Below, piece after piece: positions 44,671 through 55,559 of a stretch of DNA of 64,000 nt. Under the pieces are notes generated by a model. That model had not been told where the DNA came from. It saw only the letters and a program-made list of their open reading frames with translations, and made no database searches. Positions within the stretch are counted from its first letter, which is position 1. Each line of letters starts with the position of its first letter. A program made the translations under genes and the position numbers. This DNA is from Carex sylvatica (taxonomy: Eukaryota; Streptophyta; Magnoliopsida; Poales; Cyperaceae): assembly GCA_964058845.1 (NCBI GenBank), contig CAXKVR010000017.1, positions 124,001 through 188,000 on the forward strand. The letters run 5' to 3'.

Positions 44671-47102
44671 TTGCCTAACGCCTAACAAACGGTACGTTGG
44701 TTTGTAATAGCAACAGCTCTCCTATCGTACAGTTAGAATATAATATATAAGGTAAAACTTACGTTCTTCAATCTTAATCGTTCGATCGAAATCAGATGGA
44801 TGATATTAATTATAATACAATGTCTTTCTTTGGGATGAATAACATCATTCAATCACAAACTTGAGCAACGGCCAACGGGCCCATCCAGTGATTGCATCAG
44901 AACTTCTCCAGTCTCTAAGAACTGGAGATGTCCGTTGGTTGTGATTCCTTGTAAGTTTCTGGGGAAAATGAAGAGACCTATGATATATGCGCCTGGCGCA
45001 TCAAGACCGGATGCAACAATACCGTATTGTTGTGAGACCGAGATTTTCTGAGGGCTAATGAAATGTGTTCTCATATTCGATAAGCTTAAAATATGTAGAA
45101 AACTAGAAGTCAATTTTATTTAAGCAAATAATTTAATTTTCAAATAGGTTTTCTCCGAGTAGTGTCTGCAATTTGTAGAGAAAGAAATTAAACAAAATAA
45201 TGATGGATAAATAAGTCGCCGAGTTATACTTCATTACGTCCTAAATTTAGTTAATATTCACAGTTGAGATTTTTGAATAAAGATGAAGTGAGATATTCCT
45301 TTTATTTCTTACTTCTTTTCTCATCTCGTCCACTTTAATATCAACTGGATCATATCATTTAGGCATTCAAATAAAATACTTTTTTAGAACTTATTTTAGA
45401 AAATCTACCTAATAAATAGTTTTATTATGAGAAAACACAATAGAAGATACGTGAAAAGTTATTATAATATATATTCATAACTTTTTTCTATCATTATTTA
45501 TTGTCCGCATATTCATAAGGAGGAACAATTTACATAAGAATTTTATGTGCTTTGAAACTTTACACGAATGTTCTAGAAACAACATAAATTTTTTATATAT
45601 ATTGGAATGAATAGAACGTGCATCATGAACAATGTTAGTAAATTAGATTGCCAGATGTCACGTAAAGACGGTTCAAAATTATCTATCATTAATTCTTTTC
45701 GTAGCTACTTGTTAGATAATAAGGCTTTTGGCATATATAAACAAAAGCCCCGTACGTGTGTCGTAAAATTCCAAATTGTCTGGTAAGGAAGTAAGAATCT
45801 AATATTGTATGCGTTAACTGGAAAGCTAATTTATGAGTTGGCACGCATTTACTGTTTCAAAAAATAAATAACGGTAATGCACATACTAATTTAGTGATAA
45901 TAATTACTTACGCACTATGTTTGCAAATAAATAATTTAAATAATATTGTTAGTATTTGCATTCATAATAATGATAAGCTATATGAAATGCATAAAATTAT
46001 AATATTAATTTCAATTGTAAAAAAATAATAAATTCATTCGTTCTACAAGTTTGCAAATTGTAGAGGAGTGATGCATTATAATTAAATTGTGTAATATTGT
46101 TTCTTTGGAATGTATTGGCAATTTTGCGTTCCAGTCCCTAACTCCCTATAACGAATATCACGAAAAAGACTACGGAATTAGCCGCAAAAGATCCACAATA
46201 TGAAAACAATTCATAAACTGGAGTTGGGGGGGGAGGCTTGGTCCAGATCGCGGCCAAAACCAATCCCACGCAAGATGGCCTCTGCTGCTGTTCTCGTTAC
46301 AATCTCCATTCAAGAAAGAAATGGAGACACCAGTAACTCTGAGAATCTGCCACCGCGCGCGCAAAAGGCAATCGAAACGCCAAGTTTCTCTCCATTTAAT
46401 TGGACTGGAGAGGGTCTAAGCGCTGGGTGCCAGCAACACCTCCACTTTAATCCATGCGTAACAGAGATGCATGTGTCCACGCCCATACTTAGTTTAGACA
46501 AGGAAACAAGAAACTCTTGTCACACAAGAGATATGGAGCTAATTAAATAGAGGGAAATATCACAAGGATTTTGGATTGCATTGCAGAGGTAATAATGGTC
46601 CAAATTTGCAATGATTAAATATATAATCTACATAATTATTATTTTTAATTGTATGCGGCTACGGCTATATAGAGAGAGACACAGAGTAAGGCTAGGGTGC
46701 TATGAGTTGCACAGAGAACTCAAATATTTTTATTTTTTGTGCTCGTGTAAAAAATTATGACATTTTAATTTTATTTTGATTGTCATAAATTTTTTATAAA
46801 AAACGCACTAGTATGAATAATTTCTAGATATTAATTTTTAAACTTATTGATTCATTTGAACCCTCTTCATATATATATATATATGTACAGTTTTATATAT
46901 AGTTAAAATCTTTCCAAAAGAAAAAGAAGATGAGATGAGATGAGATAAGATAACTTACCATCGCTATCTCCCCTTTCTTGAATTGACATGCATAAGGAAA
47001 TCGCTTCAGGCCAACTCTGTTCGTTTGTTCGTCTTCATTTGCTCGACAGCTTGCCACGGGTTTGAGTAATGGGACTTGATCTTGTTTCATGGTTTGATCC
47101 AT
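41354..47102 (-). CDS. MATE-family efflux transporter (DTX48-56 / ABS3-BCD1 type), 513 aa
   Basis: Two exons: 47102-46959 (48 codons, ending GAGATAGCGATG before GTAAGT) and 42751-41354 (465 codons), separated by a 4,207-bp GT-AG intron. MATE carriers export organic compounds with a proton or sodium gradient. The protein shows about 12 hydrophobic spans. It has the SMLFLGQLGTAQLAGGSIAN first-helix signature, SAGMEPICGQAYGA, SLPDLFAQAFLHP, the LEWWWYE segment, STRVSHELGAGRP, and GCGVLRG. These details match the DTX48-56 clade, members of which act on late endosome or tonoplast membranes in growth, senescence and hormone responses. The substrate cannot be told. Exon 1 is inferred from frame, splice sites and a plausible acidic/basic N-terminus; translation from an ATG just before exon 2 (MQVRNELF) would give a shorter form of 467 aa. 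Confidence 0.85.
42752..46958 (-). other. 4.2-kb intron of the MATE gene, repeat-bearing
   Basis: Holds a (TA)n run at 44203-44228, a (TAA)n run at about 44638-44671, a coding-like fragment on the minus strand near 44853-45073, a GC-rich patch at 46210-46400 open in several frames, and near 46687-46872 pieces of two foldback families (GGCTAGGGTGCTATGAG; TTATTGATTCATTTGAACCC). No separate gene is certain. Confidence 0.5.
44853..45073 (-). other. Unassigned coding-like fragment in the MATE intron
   Basis: A minus-strand frame gives HFISPQKISVSQQYGIVASG, then LDAPGAYIIGLFIFPRNLQG and ITTNGHLQFLETGEVLMQSL, ending GRCSSL-stop. The composition looks like real protein and unlike the surrounding AT-rich DNA. 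I do not recognise the family. It could be a captured gene fragment or a pseudogene exon. No matching neighbours were found. Confidence 0.4.
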
Positions 47103-47212
47103 GGAGAAGGAAGGGAGGAGAGAGAGAGAGAGAGAACTTTGATAAGCTTTTTGGTGGAAGAGGGTGGGGAATGGGGATTGAGGGAGAGAGAGCGCCTTGG
47201 CACACACTTATA

Positions 47213-47245
<33 letters not shown>

Positions 47246-47290
47246 TGTGAAACAGAGAGCAGAGAGAGTGAAACTGGGGGCTTTGGCTGA
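47103..47290 (-). promoter_or_regulatory. TC-rich leader of the MATE gene
   Basis: Upstream of the ATG at 47102 the minus strand carries several CT runs (plus-strand GAGAGA at 47119-47134 and 47218-47243). Such tracts are common in plant 5' leaders and can recruit GAGA-binding factors. Confidence 0.45.
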
Positions 47291-48695
47291 GGTTTTATAG
47301 GGATCGATTGGGAATTTTATTTTGGTAAAAACATAAAAATTACTGCGCGATTAAAGAAATTAACCGAACCGCTCTTTTGAGTTTGTAAGATTTTCATCAA
47401 ATAAGCAGTTTGTAAATTAAGAGGGGCAGGTGGCGCATTTCCTCTTTATCTTTTTAATGAAATGGAGAAGGCTTTCAAATTGAATTGAATTATAAAGGGA
47501 TCATGTTGTCTGCCTTTTTGGTATCAAATTTTACTTGAATTTTTTAAAAAATAATAAATGTCAAATTTTATCAAAAATGAAGGCTACATATTAGGTATAC
47601 TTAGCTATGCAATGCAATTTCTTGCTATGTCTTAATTAATTACAATTTAAACTTAATGGTATTAAAGTGTTGATAAAAACAAGAAATGAATACTAGTAGC
47701 ATTAATGTACATTAAATATGATCCTTATTCTCTTTAAATTGCTTTCAAATTTAAAAAAAAAATAGAGATTGACATAAAATCATACAGCTTTGTTACCTTT
47801 GTAGAGTAGAAGTAGAGGAATTTATATAATTATCACCAAAGGTAACATAATATTTATGTTTAAATTTGAATATGCACAACTATTAAAAGAGTCTCGTACA
47901 TTTTATTTCTGACCGGATTAATACAGATTCTGATCAGATGGTTCGGACCTCAACATAAATATTTTTTACCTCTCGAGATATAGATTCGAGGTAGAGAGGG
48001 AGGAGGGATCATTTGGATCTGTATCCTTGTAGTACCGTACGTTGGGTCCACAACTTTACGGCTTAGATTTAATTTTAGTCAGATCAAATTTTATTTGATA
48101 CCTATTTAAATTGTAAGAGTTCCCTTTAAAATTCGTGTTAAATTAAAAAAAAAAAGAGTCTAAATCATTTCATTCTACAAAACAATGTCTCTGTAGTAAA
48201 ACAGAGAATACAAATTCAGACCATTTGGGAACAAACAAAATTCATTATTTCCTAGTGTTGCGGTGATTTTGAGAATGAATTTAAAAAAATGGAGAAATAA
48301 AAAATAATTAAAATGGGCTTGGGCCTGTAAGAGGCTAGTATCTTATAAAGAAAAAAACAGTAGTGAGATTAAAATATCTCTAAATTAAAAATAATGAAAA
48401 ATATATACCTCCGAATTGCCTAAAATAAATATATACATGACCCCCACTTGACCATAGATGCATGTGTTGACTCGTTTCTGTTCTAAACTAACACTAAACC
48501 TGACATCAGTGACATGATGACTTGATCATCATAGGTTGAAATATTTTATATAAAAATGAATTCAAATTTTTTGGCGCGAGAGACTAACATTTCTATATAT
48601 ATAAGCACGCACGTCGTGTTCATGACCTTGCCTCTGCAAATTATAGAATCTTGATTTTTCATAGTCGGTATACAGTTGCCTACATGCATGATGAG
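47291..48695. other. Intergenic DNA, no gene seen
   Basis: AT-rich. Near 47930-48230, GATTAATACAGATTCTGATC and GAGAATACAAATTCAGACCA look like worn inverted ends of a TATCC-type element, without a clear target duplication. Confidence 0.4.
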
Positions 48696-48703
48696 TCACA
48701 ATT

Positions 48704-49009
48704 ATAGTCACAATATTTGTGAATTAAACTCCAATTAAATTCAAATAATTTATTTTTTGTTGATGTCGAATCGAACGCCGCTGACCGAACTTTGACCGAA
48801 TTAAATCAGAATAATTCGCAAATTTTACAATTTTTTCCCTGAATTATACAAATTATTCGCGAAATTTTCCAAGAACATTTCTTTTTTAGTTTTTTTTTTT
48901 TGCTCTCTTGCAGGACTGAGATCTCTGACCCTGATAATTTCAAATCATTCATGAATCACAAATTTTTAGCCTCGCTGAATTAAACCCGAATAATTCATTT
49001 GTCACTATG
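48704..49009. mobile_element. hAT-type MITE (CATAGTGACAA family), near-8-bp TSD
   Basis: The flanks GTCACAAT (48696-48703) and ATCACAAT (49010-49017) differ at one base. The ends are TATAGTCACAA and TTGTCACTATG. The interior is collinear with 33417-33704 (GAATTAAA, GACCGAACTTTGACCG, CTCTCTTGCAGGACTGAGAT). Confidence 0.8.
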
Positions 49010-49017
49010 ATCACAAT

Positions 49018-49933
49018 AAGGAGTTCACATTAATAATAAAAATGATGGGGATTTATTAGCTTGATATATAATATTAACAACCGCAAAACAACTTATAATT
49101 TTCAACAAGCTCAATATAATATAATATATATACTTCATACACATCATATACAAACAAAATTGATGAAATATGATGCAAATTTCATTATTCATCAAAGGAC
49201 ATGAAAATATTTAACAGAATTTAACGGAAAATCAAATAATACTTAAATTGCATGAAAAATAATACAAAAACAATGTCTATAATATACTCTGTCTTTTGAA
49301 AATTTATTTCCAAGACTTGAGAAAATATTGTCAAACTTGTCCTTGTAAAGAGATCATAATCTACAATTAATAAAACAAAAAGAAGAGGGATGTAAATAAA
49401 ACTAACAGATAAATTTGGTGGGTGCTAAATTATGATGGCTCACAAAGTCACAATCAGTGTTGTAAATAACGGTATGCGGTCGTCGACGGATAGGATATTA
49501 TCAAACGATTAATTAAAAATAATCGAGAATAATAAGTCTATAAGTCAGAAAAATTCATGATAGTTTGATCACCGCCAACGACTAATCGGCCTAAACGGAC
49601 GTAATTTACAACACTGGTCACAATAACACTGCGTGTGGCAGGCCATACCGGTCACAGAAGATCTAGTCTTGTTTAGGGTTTTCAGTGCTTGGCGTTGACC
49701 CGACCCAATACAGTTTTTTGCAATATGGGCATTTTATTTAGTCCAGTTTGACCCAAAGACTGTTCAAATATTATTGGACACAAATGCCTAGAGTGGATTA
49801 AGAATAGTGAGCTAAGTTATAGGCATGTATTTTTTTTTCTTTTCTTTTTTGGAACTGGAATATACTGGCATGATACTCAGATACTGCCTAGTTTTGGTTT
49901 TAATTACTGAACTAGGGGGGAACAGAGCTCAGT
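49018..49933. other. Intergenic DNA, no gene seen
   Basis: AT-rich. The 49450-49620 stretch has some inverted likeness (CAGTGTTGTAAATAACGG / TACAACACTGGTCAC) and could be another small element. It has no proven target duplication. Confidence 0.4.
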
Positions 49934-49941
49934 ATTAAAAG

Positions 49942-50542
49942 CACTGACGGATCCAGTAAGGAATTGGAGTAGGCACTTGTCTATTTTTGAATTTGAAATT
50001 TTATTTTCGATTCAGTACTAATTATTTAATGTGTCAACTCCTGAAACAATGTAGTGCCTACTCTTAGTCTGAGCTAGTCTGATTCTTGAACCGATTTCTT
50101 ATGTACTTTGCTCAATTTTTTTTTTTTTTTTAATGTTTGTGATGTTCTATTTTGTAAATATAACGAGGGAGAAGAAGAGAACAATAAATATTTGACGGTA
50201 AAAGCTATCATTACAATTTTAAGAAAATAGGCAGGCCGAGCTTTTTGAACATTTTATTATTCAATATATATATTTCGATTAAATTTTTATCTAAGTTTTA
50301 ACTTCAATTTGCTAATTTGCTAATAACAGTTTCACTTTGAACTGTGTCAAATAAATTTTTAATTAGCATAGAAAAAATATTTCAATACGGTACCAATTGA
50401 TTTCATGATTTTAACATATTTTTAATAAACATAGTTATAGGGATTAAGTTGCAATTGTGTTGCCGATAAGTTAATAAGTTTAAATCCAATTAGCTATTTA
50501 AACCCGATTAGTGCCCGACAGAAATCCTAAATCTGCTCTTAA
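49942..50542. mobile_element. Probable hAT MITE, larger relative of the CAGGGGCGGA family
   Basis: The flanks ATTAAAAG (49934-49941) and TTTAAAAG (50543-50550) differ at one base. It starts CACTGACGGATCCAG and ends AATCCTAAATCTGCTCTTAA. The right part shares AATAAGTTTAAATCCAATTA-like sequence with 14336-14688 and 52672-53018. Confidence 0.6.
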
Positions 50543-50784
50543 TTTAAAAGGCAATACTATTGTACTAGTATAGTAGTGTAGTACATGTATGAAAACACGG
50601 CTGTTCGTTCCGGTCTGAAATTATGAAATTTCAGCCATGTGTTCGAGTTTTGGCTGAAATCGAAACAATTAATTAATTAATGTGGAAATGATATTTAAAC
50701 AAGTTCCTCTTCTGAATGTTTGATTTCGTTTGCTGTAGAGATGATTTTTAATTCAGTTGTTTAATTCAAAAGAAGAAACAAAGA

Positions 50785-51045
50785 TTGTTTATACAAGCTG
50801 TGAAGAACTGATTCAACGGTGGCTTCTGATTTTACTGTTTTGTTAAGTCACCATTGAATCAGTAATTTTCAAAGTGGCTTGATAAATAGTAAAAAAAATT
50901 AAAAAAATATAAAATTTGGTCTCCAAACAAATTTCAATATAGAGATCACATCTAACGGTTCAGATTGACCATTTGGACATTGAAAATATAAAAATAAGTT
51001 ATAATCATATGTGATGATATGCTTATATAAGCATAGTAGCCAACT
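50785..51045. mobile_element. Foldback MITE fragment with the shared core
   Basis: TTCAACGGTGGCTTCTGATT and AAGTCACCATTGAATCAG pair as the inner palindrome. The right arm then holds AAATTTGGTCTCCAAACAAA and CATCTAACGGTTCAGATTGA and ends near TATAAGCATAGTAGCC. The left arm beyond the palindrome is missing. A (TA)n run follows. Confidence 0.6.
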
Positions 51046-51480
51046 TCTATATATATATATATATTTTTTTTTAGGAGATAATCTAAAGAATTACAGCGGC
51101 TGTCAAATTTTAAGACGATATATCTTTGGCTTTACTAGGCATGTCTATGATTAATTAATCTAATGATGCTGTCAACAAATTCGGCTTAAAAGTCACTGAT
51201 GAGCTATCGACCTATATATTCATATATTGTATGTTGTGCAATAAGGTATAGGTTAAGGTATCGTATCAAATTTAGTCTGATGTTATGTTAGAGTTGTCTG
51301 ATTAGTATCAAAATTTTAAGATTTATGTGAGTCAAGTGCGCACAAATTCTGTTGTAGATCAAATGCTCTGATTGTGCATTGGATTTATTTGGTTTGATGC
51401 CCACAGAACCGTAGAGTAGAGTCCTCATCTCGATCGGAGTATGACAGTGAGTAGACTTGGTCGTTGGAGTGCGGTGCAGT

Positions 51481-51809
51481 GAGGGGCGGCGGACCCATGT
51501 AGTCCCAGGAGGTAGTTGTCCTTTCTGGATTTTGAATTTTAGTGGAGACCGGGATGAATTTTTTGCTCCCTCTAAATGTTTGATTTGTAATTCGAATTAA
51601 ATTTAGAATTAAAATTAAAATAAATTTCTTAAATTATGATTGGTAATTAGAATTATAGGTTAGTGAATCAGAAACTATAAGTCAGAATATTTGAAAGTAT
51701 AAGTTAAAATATTATTTATTATCGAGTACCTAATTAGTTAATGGGTTTAAACCCGATTCGATATTTTTTTTGCCCCCGCCCCCCGATGAAAATCCTGAGT
51801 CCGCCCCTG
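51481..51809. mobile_element. hAT-type MITE (CAGGGGCGGA family), near-8-bp TSD
   Basis: The flanks GGTGCAGT (51473-51480) and GATGCAGT (51810-51817) differ at one base. The ends are GAGGGGCGGCGGACCC and GAGTCCGCCCCTG. A paralogous uninterrupted copy of the host sequence at 31866-31950 supports the insertion. Confidence 0.85.
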
Positions 51810-52142
51810 GATGCAGTCGAAAGAGTGGAAAGAGTGGATCCGGTCGTAGAATGAGATGAGAATTAAAGTATTAGAGTCATTATGAATGTCTATAAATAGA
51901 ATTAGAAGAGTAGATCTAGAAATTTAATGGATGATTAAGGGTGATTAGAGTAATTAGAGGATTTTTTATCATCTCTTTACTATCCTTTCAAGGTTTGTAT
52001 CTGTCAAATTCAAATTAAATGCTAATTACTATCTAAAAAGTAAAATAAAATGCTAATTACTATCTAAAAAATAAAATAAAATGCTAATTAAAGCTAAACG
52101 ACAATAAATAGCAAAAAGTCAACTGTATGAGAAATTAAAGTG

Positions 52143-52378
52143 AGCGTATGATATCTCTCCAGCAAAAATAAACCTCTAGCTTTAACTTAAGTCAACTTAA
52201 TAATAGCAATTAAAAATAAAAGACAAATGAATGAAATGTTGGTCAATTTGGAGAAAAGTTAGCGTATGATATCTCTACAGCAAAAATAAAACGGTGCTCT
52301 AGCTTTAATTGTAGTCAACTTAATAATAACAATTAAAATTAAAAGACAAATGAATGAAATGTTGGTGAATTTGGAGGC
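52143..52378. repeat. Tandem duplication, 118-bp unit
   Basis: AGCGTATGATATCTCTCCAG at 52143 recurs as AGCGTATGATATCTCTACAG at 52261. The copies are collinear through AATGAATGAAATGTTGGT. Just before, TGCTAATTACTATCTAAAAA repeats as a smaller tandem (about 52020-52095). Confidence 0.9.
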
Positions 52379-52671
52379 GGGAAAATTGTCTCTACTTTAA
52401 AAACAAAAATGTGAACATTTCAATACTATTATTTCATAATTGGTCCCTTTTTAGTGTATTTTTTCTATTTCAAAAGAAAAAGAAAAAACTATATAATTGG
52501 TTCACTTATTAATGAAAGATTTGAAAAAAAAAATTAAGCAACAAATATACTTCATTAATTATTTATATTTTGTTAATTATTTTTTTATTATCAAATTCAG
52601 TACTTTTCTTGTAATAATTTTCTTATTTCGCCATTGGTTATACACATATAAAATCAGTTAGTACATGTCCG

Positions 52672-53018
52672 CAGGGGCGGACCCATGTACATCCGGGGGG
52701 GTGGGCTGCTCTTTTTGGATTTCGAGTTTTAGTGAAAATCTGGATGTTTTGATCAACTTTGCTCTCTTGAAATTTTTTTTGTAATTCAGATTAAATTTAG
52801 AGTTAAAATTAAAAAATATTTTTGAATTATAATTGATAATTAGAATTATAGATTAGAAAATCAGAAATTACAAGTCAGAGTATTGAAAAGTATAAGTTAA
52901 AGCATTGTTTTTTTTTTTTATCGAGTATCTAATTAATTAATGGATTTAAATCCGATTAGTTATTTAAATCTAATTAAATATTTTTTTGTCCTTGACGAAA
53001 ATTATGGATCCACCTTTG
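52672..53018. mobile_element. hAT-type MITE (CAGGGGCGGA family), 8-bp TSD CATGTCCG
   Basis: CATGTCCG is at 52664-52671 and 53019-53026. The ends are CAGGGGCGGACCCATG and TGGATCCACCTTTG. Confidence 0.9.
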
Positions 53019-53196
53019 CATGTCCGTACATATGTATGTTTATAAATTAATACGCTAGCATGAAGTTAATTATATAATATATATGTGGGGTTTACATTAG
53101 TAGTACCTAGTTAGTGGCTGTCCATATTTATGTTGTTCAAAATAAATGCACCTATATATGTTGTTCAAAATTAATTTGCATGCTCCAGTGATTTAG

Positions 53197-53400
53197 GAAT
53201 TCAGATCCAGTGATGTAACTTAATCTTTGAGTTTTAAATTGAGACCGTCCGATTCGAATCCGATATGATCTATCCGAAGTGGAGCGCACATATCCCGAGA
53301 CATGAATTCGAATTCCGAAGCAATCTCGATCAACGGATTCGAATCGAACGGTCTCAATCCAAAATCCATAGGTTGGATTACTTCAGAGGATCCGGACCCA
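53197..53400. mobile_element. hAT-like MITE, 8-bp TSD TGATTTAG
   Basis: TGATTTAG is at 53189-53196 and 53401-53408. The ends GAATTCAGATCCAGTGATGT and TTCAGAGGATCCGGACCCA are inverted with mismatches. Inner arms GAGACCGTCCGATTCGAATC and GATTCGAATCGAACGGTCTC pair well. Confidence 0.85.
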
Positions 53401-53408
53401 TGATTTAG

Positions 53409-54036
53409 TTAGCGTGTGTCTGCGGTATCATAAACATCATTTAAACAAATAAACAATGATATATATACAAAAGGCAGATACTTCTTTTTGCCACAGTTAA
53501 TTTATATACCACACTGGCACATGGAACCTGCTTATTCGTCTAATGGTTTTTTTAGCATTCTAAGCCTGAGTGTTAATGATTTGATCTTTCATTTCTTGTG
53601 TTTTTTTAATATTTTTGGTATTTTAAAAGCTCTTTTATGCGGTGAAGGAAAAAAGTGATATGATGTGATTAACATGTCACGACTTAATAATGTTATGTAA
53701 TGATACGTGATCAAAATTTTATTTTTTATGTGACGTGATTAAAATAGTGGATAATATGTACGTCATGAAATGATTACGTTATTGTAGTCTCGTCGTGAAC
53801 TCGTGATATGATTGACCACGCTTATTTTTTTTCTTCAGGTTTTAAGTTAGTTTACAGAAGAAGAAAAATGAAAAAGGTGCTAAAAATGATAACCTATTGC
53901 AAAATAAATAAACAATATATTGGGAAAATTGGTACGTGTGTGATTGGGTCAGTTTGCATGACATGTCATTTCCAGTCAAAGAAAGACACATCATACGAAA
54001 TATGAGTCACGTTGCATGATCAACACACATGACGTC
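53409..54036. other. Intergenic DNA, no gene seen
   Basis: An alternating GTGATTAA/ACGTGATCAAAAT patch at about 53650-53780 loosely matches 26580-26650. No coding region. Confidence 0.4.
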
Positions 54037-54275
54037 AGGGGCGGATCCGAGATTTTTATTAGGGAGATAAAAAAAAATAGCTACTCGGGTTTAAATAGCT
54101 AATTGAGTTAAAACTTATTAACTAATAGAGTACTAGATATAAAGTAATACTCTGACTTGTAATTTTCATTGTTATGATTTCTAATTTCTAATCATACTTA
54201 CCAATCATAATTTAAAAAATTTATTATAATTTTAACCATAAATTTAACCATATTTATGAATCAGAATTTCGCACA
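54037..54275. mobile_element. Truncated CAGGGGCGGA-family hAT MITE, opposite orientation
   Basis: It starts CAGGGGCGGATCCGAGATTT, then GGGTTTAAATAGCTAATTGA and CAATCATAATTTAAAAAATT, which is the reverse order of the family interior. The far end and target duplication are not found. Confidence 0.65.
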
Positions 54276-55559
54276 AATAAAATTCCATAACATGGTTATA
54301 AATTAGTACTATCATCCAATCAAATTATCTGAAAGAAGAAGGCTTTTGGTATAGTATTAATATTAAAGACATGATTTTTATGTACAAAGCTATGAGTTTG
54401 AAATCCACAAAGTATAGAAATCCTGTAATATATATAGAAATTTGACCCCTAACTAGTTATTTTTTGAAACAAAAATATGAGAAAAGAAGGACGTTTAATT
54501 TAGTAACTGAGGGACACATATTTAAAACTTAATTGAAAGATATTTTTTCAGAAAATTATCCTAAAAAATAGTCTAAATAAATTTTAGGAAAAAAAAAGCA
54601 TCAAATTAAACTAGCGGAACAAATTTGGTCAACAATTTCTTATACTTTAAAGTTTAAAACCAGTGAACTTAAAGGGAACCAAATGATATCCTACACCTAC
54701 AATAACTACCTAAAGTTGTCAAATTATATTATCAAAATATTTTTATTTGAATGACAAGATTCATGATTTTTAAAAATTATTCACAAAATTATATTTTCTT
54801 CTAAAACTTTAGAAGGTTAATATATATACTTATATACATTATAATATGAAAATTATTCCTGAATTGTACTTTGTTATACATAAACCATAAATTTAAATTT
54901 CACCAAACTATATTTAAATTCCTAAACCAGACCTACAAGGACAGAAAAGGAGACAGGAGTCACAGGACTTTAAAAAAAATGGTAAAAAAATGGTACTAGT
55001 CCATAATAGAGGCATGGGTAGATAAGAGTAATAGTTAGGCAGTTAGAATCAATAGGTAGTTGGTTAGCAATATTGTTAGGAAGTGTTAGCATGCTTAGCA
55101 GAGTGGTTAGGTAGTTAACAATGATGTAAATCACCTATATAAATGTGTGTATAAAAGAAATCAGTATCAGAAATGCAATTTCATTCTCTCTTTCTCAAAT
55201 CTTTAGTCCATTTTCTAAGTCGCCAGAAATAAGTTACCGAAATGCCCATATCTTCAAGGCCTGTTCAGAGACGGCCTAAATTTTTCTTCTAACAATCATG
55301 TCCCTTTCAAGGCCCATAATATTTTTCTGATTTTCTGTTATCGAATTCTTCAAAATCAATTGTGTACCGACTATCAAGGTATCTTATGAGTCATTTTTCC
55401 CAGTAACTCACCACACAGATAGAACAATAAAGATTGTTACATACAAACACTTACATTTCTTTAATCCAGAAGAGTGGACACGAGGTATTTATTTCCCCAA
55501 TTGTCGACTCCTGTCTATTCGATCTGGATCGAGACGAGCAGAGTGAAGAAAAATAAACC
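54276..55559. other. Intergenic DNA and upstream region of MnSOD
   Basis: No gene seen. Short ordered repeats of GGTAGATAAGAGTAATAGTTAG-like words, each under 20 bases, occur at about 55016-55130. The 5' leader of MnSOD probably starts after about 55440. Confidence 0.4.
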
